A stretch of DNA of 64,000 nt from Spartobacteria bacterium (GCA_003167365.1 PMTM01000003.1:16980-80979); one strand, 5' to 3'; shown: positions 5,912-15,174, counted from the first letter of the stretch. Numbers and translations are program-made. The notes: generated by a model from the sequence alone, not told the origin.

Positions 5912-7741
5912 ATGAAGGAACAGCAGCATCACGCCGCTTGTTTGCTTCGCTCCTTTTTATTCGCCGCGCTCGTTTTCGGTTCCGGTAACAGTTTGGAGGC
6001 ACGCCCGCGCCCGAGTCCCTCAGCCGCTCCAGCGCCAGCGAAGAAAACGGAGCGCCAGGACGATTCGACCAATCTCAAGCCGGCGAAAGATCTAATGCTT
6101 CGGCCGGAAGGCGAACATAAGGCCGAAGCGCTGGCGCATTTCGTCGAAGGGATAGCGTTTGAAGAGAACGGCGAGATGGAAAAGGCGCTCGAAGCGTATC
6201 GCAAAGTTCTCAATGTCGATCCCGGGCAGGCCGAGCTGGCCACACGCGTGGCGGCTTTGCTTGCGCGCCAGGACGATTTCCCTCAAGCGATCGATATTCT
6301 GAAGGACGCGATCCAGGCAAACCCAAAGGCATCGGAGCCGTTCCTGCAACTCGCCTTCATCTACGCAAAGTATCTGAAGAAGAACGACCAAGCCATCGAG
6401 TATGCGAACCGCGCGGTCGCGCTGGATCCGCGCAACATCGAAACTTATCAGCGGCTGTATGAAATTGAGATCGCGGCCGGAGATGAGAACAAGGCGCGCG
6501 AATCATTGGATCGAGCCGCGAAAATAACCAGCGACGATCCCTATTTCTGGAGCCGACTCGGGAAACTTTATGGCTCGCTTGTGTTTAAGCCCGATACGGA
6601 GCCGAAACCTGAAATCGTCGCCCGGGTCAACGAATTCTTCAAAAAAGCGGCGGAACACGCCGGCGACGATCCAGTAATCCTGAAAGATGTGGCCGATTAC
6701 TACGCTTCGTCGCGACAGACAAAAGAAGCGATTCCTCTTTATTTAAGAGTGCTCGAACTACAGCCCGACGACGCCACCGCGCGCGAGAGACTCGCCTCTG
6801 GTTTCATATTGACGAATCAGCACGACAAGGCGGTGGAGATGCTCGGCGAAATCATCAAACTCCATCCGGATAAGTATCAAGCGTACGAGTTGCTCGCCCA
6901 GTTGCTCGAGGATAACGGCCGCGCGTTGGAGCGCGCAAACCAGAAGGATCAAGCCAAGGCCGAGTTTGCAAAAGCAGCGGCGAGTTACGAACAGAGTCTT
7001 TTGATAAATCCGGGACGCGCTGCGATATCTCTGCGTCTGGCGGAATTGCTCATTGGCGCGGTAAGAGACAGCGAACGGGCCGTCGTAATTTTAACGGAAG
7101 GAAGGCGGCGTTATCCGGGCGCTCCCGAATTCACTTACCTCCTGGCGATCGCGCTTCGCGAGACCAAACATCCCCAGCAGGCGGTCGCCATGTTCGAAGA
7201 GGCGTTACACGAAGGCGAAAGCAGCGCCAGCGAGGTGGTCAATGCCCGCTTCTATTTCGACTACGGCGCGACGGCCGAACAAGCCGGCTTCTACGACAAA
7301 GCGGCGGATTTGTTTCGCCGATCAATCTCGCTCGATCCGGCGAATGCCGCCGACGCCTGCAACTATCTCGGTTATATGTGGGCGGAACAGAACACGCACC
7401 TCGATGAAGCGGAGGAGATGATCAAACGCGCACTGCAAGTCGACCCGAATAACGGCGCTTATCTCGACAGCCTGGGATGGGTTGAGTTCCGGCGAGGAAA
7501 ATTCGACCAAGCTTTGGCCGATCTCCTCCGTGCCACGAAAAATATGTCGCGCGACGACGCAGTTGTTTTCGAGCACATCGGCGATACTTACTTAAAATTA
7601 AACAAGGGACCGCAAGCCCTCGAAGCCTGGCAGAAGGCCGTGACTCTCGATCCGCAAAATAAAAAAGTGGCGGAAAAGATCGACAATATGAAAACGAAAA
7701 TGAGCAAAGGTCAGCCGGCCAACTCCAATCCGATTCAATGA
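5912..7741 (+). CDS. secreted TPR-repeat protein
   Basis: A 609-residue protein with an N-terminal signal-like segment (SFLFAALVFGSGNSLEA) and a Pro/Ala-rich linker (PRPSPSAAPAPAKK). Tetratricopeptide repeats then run from about residue 70 to the end. Several units carry the canonical A.....P pattern, for example EKALEAYRKVLNVDPG, QAIEYANRAVALDPRN and EAEEMIKRALQVDPNN. The arrangement resembles periplasmic TPR scaffolds for envelope assembly or secretion, but no catalytic domain is present and no specific function can be named. It is followed after 43 bases by an AI-2E-family gene on the same strand. Confidence 0.8.
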   Translation: MKEQQHHAACLLRSFLFAALVFGSGNSLEARPRPSPSAAPAPAKKTERQDDSTNLKPAKDLMLRPEGEHKAEALAHFVEGIAFEENGEMEKALEAYRKVLNVDPGQAELATRVAALLARQDDFPQAIDILKDAIQANPKASEPFLQLAFIYAKYLKKNDQAIEYANRAVALDPRNIETYQRLYEIEIAAGDENKARESLDRAAKITSDDPYFWSRLGKLYGSLVFKPDTEPKPEIVARVNEFFKKAAEHAGDDPVILKDVADYYASSRQTKEAIPLYLRVLELQPDDATARERLASGFILTNQHDKAVEMLGEIIKLHPDKYQAYELLAQLLEDNGRALERANQKDQAKAEFAKAAASYEQSLLINPGRAAISLRLAELLIGAVRDSERAVVILTEGRRRYPGAPEFTYLLAIALRETKHPQQAVAMFEEALHEGESSASEVVNARFYFDYGATAEQAGFYDKAADLFRRSISLDPANAADACNYLGYMWAEQNTHLDEAEEMIKRALQVDPNNGAYLDSLGWVEFRRGKFDQALADLLRATKNMSRDDAVVFEHIGDTYLKLNKGPQALEAWQKAVTLDPQNKKVAEKIDNMKTKMSKGQPANSNPIQ

Positions 7742-7784
7742 AGCACTCGGCTGGCAAAGTCCGCTTTACCCAGGAAAAATTCCG

Positions 7785-9179
7785 ATGAGCGACCACGTTA
7801 CGAAATATCCCACGTCGTGGCAGCAAAAGACGATGTGGGCCGCGCTTACGGCTCTCTTCGTCGTTTTTCTCATTGTCATTGCCTGCTCGGGCGTTTGGGC
7901 GGCGGCTAATGTCATCAGTTTTCTACAACCGATTCTAATTCCGGTCGCGATCGCGGCCATTCTAGCTTACCTGCTCGATCCGGTAGTGACGCGGATGTGC
8001 AAAGGCAGCCTGAGCCGGACCAAGGCGGTCGTTCTCTTGTTTGCCTTTGGCTTCCTGTTCCTGGCGGGTTTGATCGGATGGCTCGTTCCGACAATTTCAC
8101 TGCAAAGCGCAAGTTTCGCGAAGGAGCTTCCGGGTTATACCGAAAAGGCACGCGATCGCGTGGTCGATTTGATTGTCAAATATAACCGGACGTTCGGCAC
8201 TTCAGTCGGCACTCGCGGAAAGACCACATCGTCGGCCACAAGTTTCGTTAACTTTCTGCTCGGGTCACCCACTCCACATCCGCAGTCGACTCCTGCCGCC
8301 AGCGTTTCGCCATCGGTCAGTCCGGCGCCCGACGCAAATGCTCCGCCTATCGAAACGATCGCGCCGGCCTCTTCCAAAATCACTTCAGCCGATCGCCAGC
8401 GCATCCAGGCTGTCGTTGAAAAACAGATTCCGAACCTCGAACGCTACCTTCCCACTTTGACGGAGAAATTTTGGAATCTTCTCAAGAAGAGTATTGGCGG
8501 ATTTCTGGGCGTGACTGGTTTCATGCTCAGTCTGGTGCTGGTGCCGATCTATTTGTTTTTCTTTTTGAAAGAGAGGCCGCGCATCGAGGAACGCTGGAAA
8601 GAATATCTGCCGTTGCGCGCGTCACCGTTGAAAGACGAAGTGGCTGAGGTCCTGTCGCAAATCAACCGTTACGTCATCGCCTACTTTCGCGGTCAACTGC
8701 TCGTCTGTTTGGTTGATGGAACTCTTATCGGCAGCACGTTGACCATTTTCGTCGGCTTGAACTTCGCGCCGCTTATCGGACTGCTCGTGGTTGTCCTGAC
8801 CATGATTCCATATATTGGCATCGTGCTTTGCTGGGTGCCGGCCGTGCTCATCGCCGCTTTTCAATTCGGAGATTGGTGGCACCCAATCTTGGTGACAATT
8901 ATTTTTATCGTCATTCAAAACCTTGAAGGAATGTTCTACGCCCCGCGCATTGTCGGTAATTCCGTCGGTCTTCATCCGATGACCGTGATCGTATCGATCT
9001 TTGTCTGGGGCTTGTTAATTGGCGGACTCCTTGGTCCGATTCTGGCCGTGCCGCTGACCGCTACAATTAAAGTTTTAATGGCCCGTTATGTTTGGGGAAA
9101 ACGCTTGCGGAAACAACTTGAGGACAAAATCGACAATGTCCCGGTGGTGCGCGAATCAGAACGCGCGGCTGAAACCTAG
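7785..9179 (+). CDS. AI-2E family transporter (PerM-like membrane protein)
   Basis: A 464-residue polytopic protein. Two to three N-terminal helices (FLQPILIPVAIAAILAYLLDP is diagnostic) are followed by a soluble segment and then five C-terminal helices including LIGLLVVVLTMIPYIG and NLEGMFYAPRIVG. The family exports or leaks small molecules including autoinducer-2 in some members; most substrates are unknown. Unusual here is a Pro/Ala/Ser-rich low-complexity insert at about residues 158-205 (PTPHPQSTPAASVSPS) in the extramembrane loop. An AGGA ribosome-binding site lies about 11 bases before ATG 7785. Confidence 0.88.
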   Translation: MSDHVTKYPTSWQQKTMWAALTALFVVFLIVIACSGVWAAANVISFLQPILIPVAIAAILAYLLDPVVTRMCKGSLSRTKAVVLLFAFGFLFLAGLIGWLVPTISLQSASFAKELPGYTEKARDRVVDLIVKYNRTFGTSVGTRGKTTSSATSFVNFLLGSPTPHPQSTPAASVSPSVSPAPDANAPPIETIAPASSKITSADRQRIQAVVEKQIPNLERYLPTLTEKFWNLLKKSIGGFLGVTGFMLSLVLVPIYLFFFLKERPRIEERWKEYLPLRASPLKDEVAEVLSQINRYVIAYFRGQLLVCLVDGTLIGSTLTIFVGLNFAPLIGLLVVVLTMIPYIGIVLCWVPAVLIAAFQFGDWWHPILVTIIFIVIQNLEGMFYAPRIVGNSVGLHPMTVIVSIFVWGLLIGGLLGPILAVPLTATIKVLMARYVWGKRLRKQLEDKIDNVPVVRESERAAET

Positions 9180-9245
9180 GTGCCGGATCGGATCCAATCT
9201 ATCCTGAGTTGCAATCTCCTCCGTCGCGGGACATAGGAGACAGGA

Positions 9246-11192
9246 ATGCCGGAGAAGATAACGCGCGTCCGACGCCAACGGAAGATAAAGCCATTTCACG
9301 GCCTCGAGAGACTTCTTCGTCCGGCTACCCTGGCCATTCTCATTGGCTCGCTCGTTTTCGTCATTGCGCTGGGCCTGATCTTCTTCACCTACGGTTCGAG
9401 AGCTTATAACGATTGGCGCGAAGGACGCCTGCTCAACCTCGCGACCAAGCTATTGCGCGAGCAGAAATTCGATGAGGCCACGCGAGTTGCCGAAGACGTC
9501 TTGAATATCGATCCCGATTCGCTGCCCGCGTTTTACATTTTGGCTGAGGCCGCGGAAAAGCAGAGCGACGCCGACTCCCTGCCCACGTTCTATACCCTGG
9601 CTGAGACGGCGGAAAAACAAAACCGCGACGCGGCCATTGCCTGGCGTGCCCAAATCGCGCGGCTGCGTCATCACGATCTCGAAAGCCAGTTGAATCTCGT
9701 ATCGGCGGCGTTGCGATTTGGGCAGCTCGATTCCGCGCGCAAAGCTCTGGCCGAGATCGCTCCGTCCGATCGCGACAAAGCCGCGTATCATGTCGTCGCC
9801 GGCTGGCTGGCGCGCGCGGAAGGCAATTTGCCGGAACAAGAACGGCAGTTCGCCGCGGCCGTGGAAAAAGAGCCGCACAACGATCTCTACCAATTCAACC
9901 TCGCGGTCCTCCAGATTCGTTCTTCGAATGCGGAAGAGAGTTCCCATGCTCGCGACACGCTCGATCGCCTGACAAAAACCCAGGATTTTCGTGCTGGCGC
10001 TTTGCGCGCCCTGCTCAACGACGCCATTCAATGGAACGATTTCCCGCGCGCGGAGAAGCTTGCCCAGGATTTGCAGATGAGCGAGCAAGTCCGGTTCTCC
10101 GATTATCTACTCTGCCTCGATTTCTATCGGAAGCTCGACGAGAAAAAATTCAACGCCCTTCTGGAGAAGATAAAACCGCTGGCCGCCCGCAATTCGACTG
10201 ACGTCGCGCTCTTGATGGATTGGATGAATAGCAACGCTCTTTTCGCCGAAGTGTTGAAGTGGATGGACAAGCTGTCGCCGTCATTGACGACAAGTCCGCC
10301 TCCAGCTATCGCCATCGCCGAGGCTTTCGCTAATCTGAAGAATTGGTCGCGCCTGAAACGCTGGACGCGCAATGGTTCATGGGGCAACGCCGAATACTTA
10401 CGCCTTGCTTATCAAGCTTACGGATCGAAGCAATCCCGGCAGTCGGCCGCGGACGCGGAGTTCATCACCTTATGGCAGTCGGCCGAAAAATCCGCCGGCG
10501 GGCAGGAAGACCGGGAGACGAATCTCGCGCGCCTCGCCGCCAAATGGAATCTAACGACCGAAGCCGAACAGCTTTGGTTGCGCCTGGCGAAGCACCCGCC
10601 TACTCGACGCGAAGCTCTCGATAATCTTTTTCGGATTTATCGTTCGTCCAATGATTTGAAAAAGCTTCTCGATATTGCGCGGCAAATTCATAACAACGCG
10701 CCGGACGCCGTGCCCGCGAAGATTACCTTCGCCAGATTGGCCATGCTGCTCGAGCCGAACACAGCCGAAGGCCGGCAGCTTGCCAAAGAAGCTTACGAAC
10801 AAATGCCGGGCGACACCGCCTGCGCCGTGACCTATGCCTTCTCGCTCTACGAACAAGGGCGCACCACCGAAGGCATTGAGGTCCTGAAAAAATTGTCCTG
10901 GGAGCAATTGCACGATCCGCACGCCGCGGCTTATGTCGCCGTTCTCTTGCTCGATGACAATCAGACGGACGCGGCCAGGGAATACATCGAGGCAACCGAA
11001 GCCGGCCATCTCGATATCGAAGAAAAGAGGTTGCTCGACGATGCTCGCATCAAAGTGAGCACGAACGCGCCCAGCCCGCCGCCCGCCGCTTCTCCTTCTC
11101 CTTCCGCGAAACCGGCTCCGTCGCCAACAGCGCCCTCCAAACCCGCAGCCACTCCGACGGCCACACCCAGCGCGGCACAATCACCGCCTTAA
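9246..11192 (+). CDS. membrane-anchored TPR protein with Pro/Ser/Ala-rich tail
   Basis: A 648-residue protein. A basic N terminus precedes one membrane helix (LAILIGSLVFVIALGLIFF, about 30-48), then degenerate TPR units (LREQKFDEATRVAEDVLNID and similar). The last 50 residues are low complexity (SPPPAASPSPSAKPAP). A 57-bp tandem duplication at 9516-9629 repeats DSLPAFYILAEAAEKQ as DSLPTFYTLAETAEKQ. A GGAG-type site sits just upstream of ATG 9246. Probably a periplasm-facing scaffold; function unknown. Confidence 0.75.
   Translation: MPEKITRVRRQRKIKPFHGLERLLRPATLAILIGSLVFVIALGLIFFTYGSRAYNDWREGRLLNLATKLLREQKFDEATRVAEDVLNIDPDSLPAFYILAEAAEKQSDADSLPTFYTLAETAEKQNRDAAIAWRAQIARLRHHDLESQLNLVSAALRFGQLDSARKALAEIAPSDRDKAAYHVVAGWLARAEGNLPEQERQFAAAVEKEPHNDLYQFNLAVLQIRSSNAEESSHARDTLDRLTKTQDFRAGALRALLNDAIQWNDFPRAEKLAQDLQMSEQVRFSDYLLCLDFYRKLDEKKFNALLEKIKPLAARNSTDVALLMDWMNSNALFAEVLKWMDKLSPSLTTSPPPAIAIAEAFANLKNWSRLKRWTRNGSWGNAEYLRLAYQAYGSKQSRQSAADAEFITLWQSAEKSAGGQEDRETNLARLAAKWNLTTEAEQLWLRLAKHPPTRREALDNLFRIYRSSNDLKKLLDIARQIHNNAPDAVPAKITFARLAMLLEPNTAEGRQLAKEAYEQMPGDTACAVTYAFSLYEQGRTTEGIEVLKKLSWEQLHDPHAAAYVAVLLLDDNQTDAAREYIEATEAGHLDIEEKRLLDDARIKVSTNAPSPPPAASPSPSAKPAPSPTAPSKPAATPTATPSAAQSPP
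9516..9629 (+). repeat. 57-bp tandem duplication within TPR gene
   Basis: Copy one at 9516-9572 and copy two at 9573-9629 encode 19 residues each and differ at several third-codon positions, so the event is not brand-new. The frame is preserved. Confidence 0.8.
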
Positions 11193-11229
11193 CACGCGCG
11201 GCGTTTCTTTCGTGAGGCTCGGGGCCCGT

Positions 11230-13038
11230 TCAAGGCGCGTGTTCTATGCTTTCGCGAGGGGAAGATTCGTCCATCGCTTTTTCAACGATGATGGCTGCGA
11301 GCCGTTCACTCGCCTTGTCGAGCGCATCATTTGCCTTCTTCAAATGCGCGGTCTGACGAACCTCCAACGCTTCCTCCACCTTCAACACACACTGACGAAT
11401 CGTTTCTTTCTCCATCGCATCGAGCCGTTCGCCGGCAATCTTTAGACCGGACTCCACCGCCGCCAGCATTTCCTCGGCCTTGAGTTTCGCCTCGATCCAG
11501 ACCCGTTCGTTCACATCCTCGAAGGCGTGATCGAGAGATTCCGCCAGCATCATTTCCACGGCTTCATCGGAAACATCGACCGCGCTTTTCATCTCTAAGA
11601 TTTTCTCTTTTCCTGTTTTTGTATCGCGCGCCAGGACTTGCAGGATCCCATTCGCATCGATTGCAAATTGCACTCCGACACGCGGAACCCCTTTCGGAGC
11701 AGGCTCAAACTCAATTTCAAACTCGCCCAGCTTCCAATTGTCCCGCGCCATCTCGCGCTCACCTTGCAGCACTTTGATCGACATCGCGCGCTGGTTGTGG
11801 ACCGCCGTCGTAAACATCTCTCCGGCCTTCGTTGGGATGGTGGAGTTGCGCGGAATGATCACGTTCATCAATCCGCCAAACGTCTCGATGCCTAACGAAA
11901 GAGGCGTCACGTCGAGCAGCACCACATCGCGAATCGCGCCCGACAAAATTCCGGCCTGGATCGTTGCCCCGATCGCCACCGCTTCATCCGGATTCTGCGA
12001 AACGTTCGGCTCTCGACCGAAGAGTTCCCGAACGAACTGGCGCACCAATGGCATTCGCGTCACACCACCCACGAGAATAATCTCGTCCAGATCGCTCGGC
12101 TCAAGCTTTGCATCTGCCAGCGCTCGCAGACAGTGAACGCGTGTCCGATCGACGACCGGTCGCGCAATTTTCTCCAGCTCCGCACGCGAAAGATCGACAT
12201 GAAAACTTTCGGCGCCTTGGAAGAACGGGATGTCGATCCTAACTTCGCCTTCCGTAGAGAGCCTATGCTTCGCGTCCACGATCTCGTCGCGGAGCCTCGC
12301 CTTTTGTTCCGGCTTCCAATCTGACATCTGAAATCTGACATCTGAAATGATTGCTCGATCGATATCGTCCCCGCCGAGTCGCGTGTTTCCGCTTGTCGCC
12401 AGCACTTCAAAGACGCCGTTGTTCAATTCCAGGATCGACATGTCGAACGTGCCGCCGCCGAGATCGTAAACCGCGACTTTCGATTTACTTTTCAACTTAT
12501 CGAGACCGTAGGCGAGCGCGGCTGCGGTCGGTTCGTTCACGATTCGCTCAACCGAAAATCCCGCGAGTTCACCCGCCCGTTTCGTTGCGCGCCGCTGCGC
12601 GTCATTGAAATAAGCCGGCACCGTGATGACTGCGCGCGAGATCTCCCGGCCAAGAGCGCCCTCCGCATCCCGCTTCAGTTTTTGCAAAACGAACGCCGAA
12701 ATTTCTTCCGACAAGTATTCGCGCGCGCCAACTTTGATCCGCACCGGCTGGCCTCTTCGCCGCACCAACTCGTAATCAAGATCGACATCTTCCTTCGCAA
12801 AATCGTTAGCGCGCAGGCCGATGAGACGTTTTGCCGAGTAAATTGTGGATCGAGAATTCACCACGCGCATGCGCGCCGCGGCCCGACCAGCTATCGTTTC
12901 GCCATTTTCCGGAATATGAACCACCGAGGGCGTAAGACGCTGTCCATTCTCGTCGGCAAGTAACACGGGGAAACCCGCGTCCATGACTCCGATCAGCGAG
13001 TTCGTCGTGCCGAGATCGATTCCAACGATGTCCTCCAT
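11230..13038 (-). CDS. Hsp70-family chaperone (DnaK/HscA-like)
   Basis: A 602-residue Hsp70. The ATPase domain starts GIDLGTTNSLIGV (residues 5-17); VYDLGGGTFDMSI near 190 and ILVGGVTRMPLV near 320 are phosphate-binding motifs. The substrate-binding domain holds LLDVTPLSLGIETFGG and IPRNSTIPTKA. It is shorter than DnaK (about 640), nearer HscA or HscC in length, with a reduced lid and no Gly/Met-rich tail. No iron-sulfur cluster genes, dnaJ or grpE are adjacent, so it is probably an accessory Hsp70. Residues around 231-240 (SDVRFQMSDW) derive from a tandem 14-mer repeat. It follows rtcB by 69 bases. Confidence 0.9.
   Translation of the reverse strand: MEDIVGIDLGTTNSLIGVMDAGFPVLLADENGQRLTPSVVHIPENGETIAGRAAARMRVVNSRSTIYSAKRLIGLRANDFAKEDVDLDYELVRRRGQPVRIKVGAREYLSEEISAFVLQKLKRDAEGALGREISRAVITVPAYFNDAQRRATKRAGELAGFSVERIVNEPTAAALAYGLDKLKSKSKVAVYDLGGGTFDMSILELNNGVFEVLATSGNTRLGGDDIDRAIISDVRFQMSDWKPEQKARLRDEIVDAKHRLSTEGEVRIDIPFFQGAESFHVDLSRAELEKIARPVVDRTRVHCLRALADAKLEPSDLDEIILVGGVTRMPLVRQFVRELFGREPNVSQNPDEAVAIGATIQAGILSGAIRDVVLLDVTPLSLGIETFGGLMNVIIPRNSTIPTKAGEMFTTAVHNQRAMSIKVLQGEREMARDNWKLGEFEIEFEPAPKGVPRVGVQFAIDANGILQVLARDTKTGKEKILEMKSAVDVSDEAVEMMLAESLDHAFEDVNERVWIEAKLKAEEMLAAVESGLKIAGERLDAMEKETIRQCVLKVEEALEVRQTAHLKKANDALDKASERLAAIIVEKAMDESSPRESIEHAP
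12320..12347. repeat. two tandem copies of a 14-mer inside the hsp70 gene
   Basis: TCTGACATCTGAAA occurs twice in direct succession (12320-12333, 12334-12347) and is translated in frame within the ATPase domain of the Hsp70 gene. Such TCTGAAATCTGA-type runs look like dispersed simple-repeat elements. Confidence 0.75.
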
Positions 13039-13045
13039 GTTGAAC

Positions 13046-13107
13046 TGTAGTGGTGCTCTCTGAGCGCCGAAACTTGTTAATACCGCGGCCGCAGACCGCC
13101 GCTGCAG
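13046..13107. repeat. TGTAG...CTGCAG palindromic repeat
   Basis: An inverted repeat of about 60 bp with outer ends TGTAGTGGTGCTC and GACCGCCGCTGCAG and a central AT-rich spacer. It fills the gap between rtcB and hsp70. Related copies lie at 53092-53144, a decayed one near 15041-15085, and a half copy near 15529. Confidence 0.55.
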
Positions 13108-14290
13108 CTAATCCTTGTATGGATCGACAATGTCGCACCCGGCCATGGCCACGCCGAGCGGACGCAATGTGTGCAAAATGCGAATCGTGCCTTCGTGCGC
13201 CGCGAGAACATCCGGCAATCGCCGGTACGCTTGCGGCGCTTCATCCAGATCGCCGCCGCGCAGCACAACGCCTTTGTCCGCGACCCACTTCATCATTTCA
13301 TCGTGCCTGACAAGTCCGTCCTGACGGATCCGTTTATTACCTACTTTCACAAACCGTCCTTTCGCGGCCGTGCGCGACATAATTCGACCCGCGCCGTGCA
13401 CAGTCGAAAACAACGCCTCGCGCGAGGCCGGCGAATCGACGCCCTCGATAATTACCGCGTCATCGCCCATGCTGCCCCCGACGAAACCTTTTTGTCCAGG
13501 AAACGCAGGCGTCGCGCCTTTGCGAACGACCCAATACTCATCGCCGTTGTGTTTTTCGCGCCACGCGAAGTTGTGATGGTTGTGCACTTCTTCGAGGATC
13601 TGTCCGCCTAAAATCCCGCGCACAATATGGCGCGCCACGGCCTCGCGTCCGGCATAAGCGTAACGACCGGCAAGGTGCATCCCAGTCAGATAATCACGAC
13701 CGATCTCAGACTTTTCATCTACAACGGTTGGCGGAACATCCATTCCGTCCTTCCCGCCAGCCGCCTTTAAGAAATGCGTGGCCGTTTTATGCCCGAGACC
13801 GCGCGAGCCAAAATGCACACCCACCCAAACGCGCTCCTGCTTATCCGCGAAAAGATCGACATAGTGATTTCCTCCTCCCACCGTTTCCAAGCTGGTCCGC
13901 GGCCGTCGATTTCAGCCCGCGCATCGGTTGCAATTCCCACGCCGGATCGTCAAATAGCTCATGATCGACTCGCGTCTTGCTCTTGCGGCCGATGCCGAAT
14001 GAAATGTCGCGCACGATCTCGTCCATGATTCGTGCGATCGACAATTGGATCTGAGGAAGCGTTACATCAGTTAGGATGGCAAGGTTTCCGCAAGCGATGT
14101 CGAACCCAACGCCGCTCAGCGAAATTTTGTCTTTATAAGCCACAACGCCACCGATCGGTTGTGCGTAACCTTTATGACCGTCCGCGCAAAGCACCGCGCG
14201 CTCGCCGCCCGCCGCGACACAAGTTTCAATTTGTCTGATCGTCGCGTCGTCGTGCTGCCCAAACACTTTCGTTTTCGGCATCTCCTGCAT
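13108..14290 (-). pseudogene. rtcB: RtcB-family RNA-splicing ligase, interrupted by a one-base frameshift
   Basis: Two adjoining frames together encode a full RtcB, the GTP/Mn-dependent ligase joining 2',3'-cyclic phosphate or 3'-phosphate RNA to 5'-OH. The N-terminal frame (14290 to about 13886) carries GVGFDIACGN with the metal-binding Asp and Cys. The second frame carries GGGNHY, HFGSRGLGH, HNHHNF and the conserved HGAGR block. The frames meet at QLG/TVGGGNH; deleting one base from the TTT at 13884-13886 restores a continuous protein of about 393 residues. Either a real inactivating or recently acquired mutation, or a sequencing error. Start ATG 14290; ATG 14281 is also possible. Confidence 0.85.
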
Positions 14291-14381
14291 GTCGCCACCA
14301 ATTTAGACCAAATACAAAATCACGACACTCTCCGCACATTTTTCCACAACTTTACCTACCCGCGCGGGTTTTCCTCGTTAG

Positions 14382-14450
14382 ATGAGGATGAATGTTCCGA
14401 GCGCACGAATCTATCGGCGGAAACACGACGATCAGACGCAAGGACACTAA
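14382..14450 (+). other. possible 22-codon small ORF or part of a short RNA
   Basis: In the gap between rtcB and the 2H phosphoesterase gene, the plus strand has a short frame MRMNVPSARIYRRKHDD... ending TAA at 14448. It is Arg/His-rich with no strong ribosome-binding site. Its interest comes from the strong terminator 32 bases downstream, which implies a plus-strand transcript here. Coding status is unsupported otherwise. Confidence 0.2.
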
Positions 14451-14481
14451 CGCTTTTTTACGAGGGGAGAATAGACATGGG

Positions 14482-14518
14482 ACGCCGGAAGCAGAAATGC
14501 TTCCGGCGTTTTTCTTTT
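14482..14518 (+). terminator. strong rho-independent terminator with no known gene upstream
   Basis: Stem ACGCCGGAAGCA (14482-14493) pairs perfectly with TGCTTCCGGCGT (14498-14509) around a GAAA tetraloop, followed by TTTTCTTTT. Orientation is plus. Both flanking genes are on the minus strand, and on that strand the stem is followed by CCCATG, not T's. It therefore ends an unannotated plus-strand transcript, perhaps a small RNA of 100-200 bases. Confidence 0.8.
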
Positions 14519-15038
14519 AGCAATTAAGATTTTTCGCCGCCAGCACGCGCCACGATTCGACATCGGCACTCGTTTTCGTCGGCGCTGTGCAGCGGACCGC
14601 TTTGATTGAATCGAAAACGAGTTCGCGAAAGGGCAATTTGATCGCCGAAGCCAATTGCTTCTTCGAGGTCGCCGGCAGGTCCTTGTAGAGAAGGCTCACA
14701 TGCGGCTGAGCCGGCGGCTTGGCCCGAGATCCAGTAGCACGCGCAAGATCGGCAGCCAATTTTTCGAACGCTTTGCCAGTGGTGAATCGCACGAAGAGGC
14801 TCTCGGTAAATTTCGTTGAGAACGAAATGTCGCGAATCTTCAATCGGATGGGCGATGCCTTAATCGCCCGCAAAATCTCTCGTGGCGACTCCCGATCTTC
14901 CGGAGCCGCAATGATCGTCAGATGTGGTTCGAAGCGCGGCGCGTCGAATTGCTTGGCCAGAATACGAATGAGCTCGCGGAACAATTCGCGCTTCGGCGCG
15001 GCGGGAATAAGCCAATAAACAATCGCCCGCTTTTTCAT
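14517..15038 (-). CDS. 2H phosphoesterase (2'-5' RNA ligase / cyclic phosphodiesterase superfamily)
   Basis: A 173-residue protein with the two H-x-T/S-x motifs of the 2H superfamily: PHLTIIA near residue 46 and PHVSLLYK near residue 117. It is divergent from ThpR at 1858-2427 and closer to plant-type cyclic phosphodiesterases in pattern. The likely reaction is hydrolysis of cyclic phosphates on nucleotides or RNA ends. Start ATG 15038 (MKKRAIVYWLIPA). It lies upstream of rtcB on the same strand, so the two may act on the same RNA ends. Confidence 0.7.
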   Translation of the reverse strand: MKKRAIVYWLIPAAPKRELFRELIRILAKQFDAPRFEPHLTIIAAPEDRESPREILRAIKASPIRLKIRDISFSTKFTESLFVRFTTGKAFEKLAADLARATGSRAKPPAQPHVSLLYKDLPATSKKQLASAIKLPFRELVFDSIKAVRCTAPTKTSADVESWRVLAAKNLNC

Positions 15039-15040
15039 AT

Positions 15041-15085
15041 TACTGGTCTGCGACCGCGGCAAATTTCGACGCTCATAGAGGATCG
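15041..15085. repeat. decayed GACCGC palindrome copy
   Basis: TCTGCGACCGCGGC followed by TTTCGACGCTCATAGAGG resembles the repeat at 53092-53144 (TCTACGACCGCCG ... TTCGGCGCTCATAGGGAG). Nothing else is seen in the 15039-15174 gap. Confidence 0.45.
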
Positions 15086-15174
15086 CCTGCCATTCAGCGG
15101 TTCAATTCCATTCGGGTCAAGGCTAAAGGAGAGTCGCGCTTGAACGATCAATCGCTTGGACGCAGAGTGCTCCA

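Noticed and set aside
13050-14238. Several plus-strand frames opposite rtcB
   Set aside because: Shadows of the two rtcB frames; no ribosome-binding sites or known motifs.
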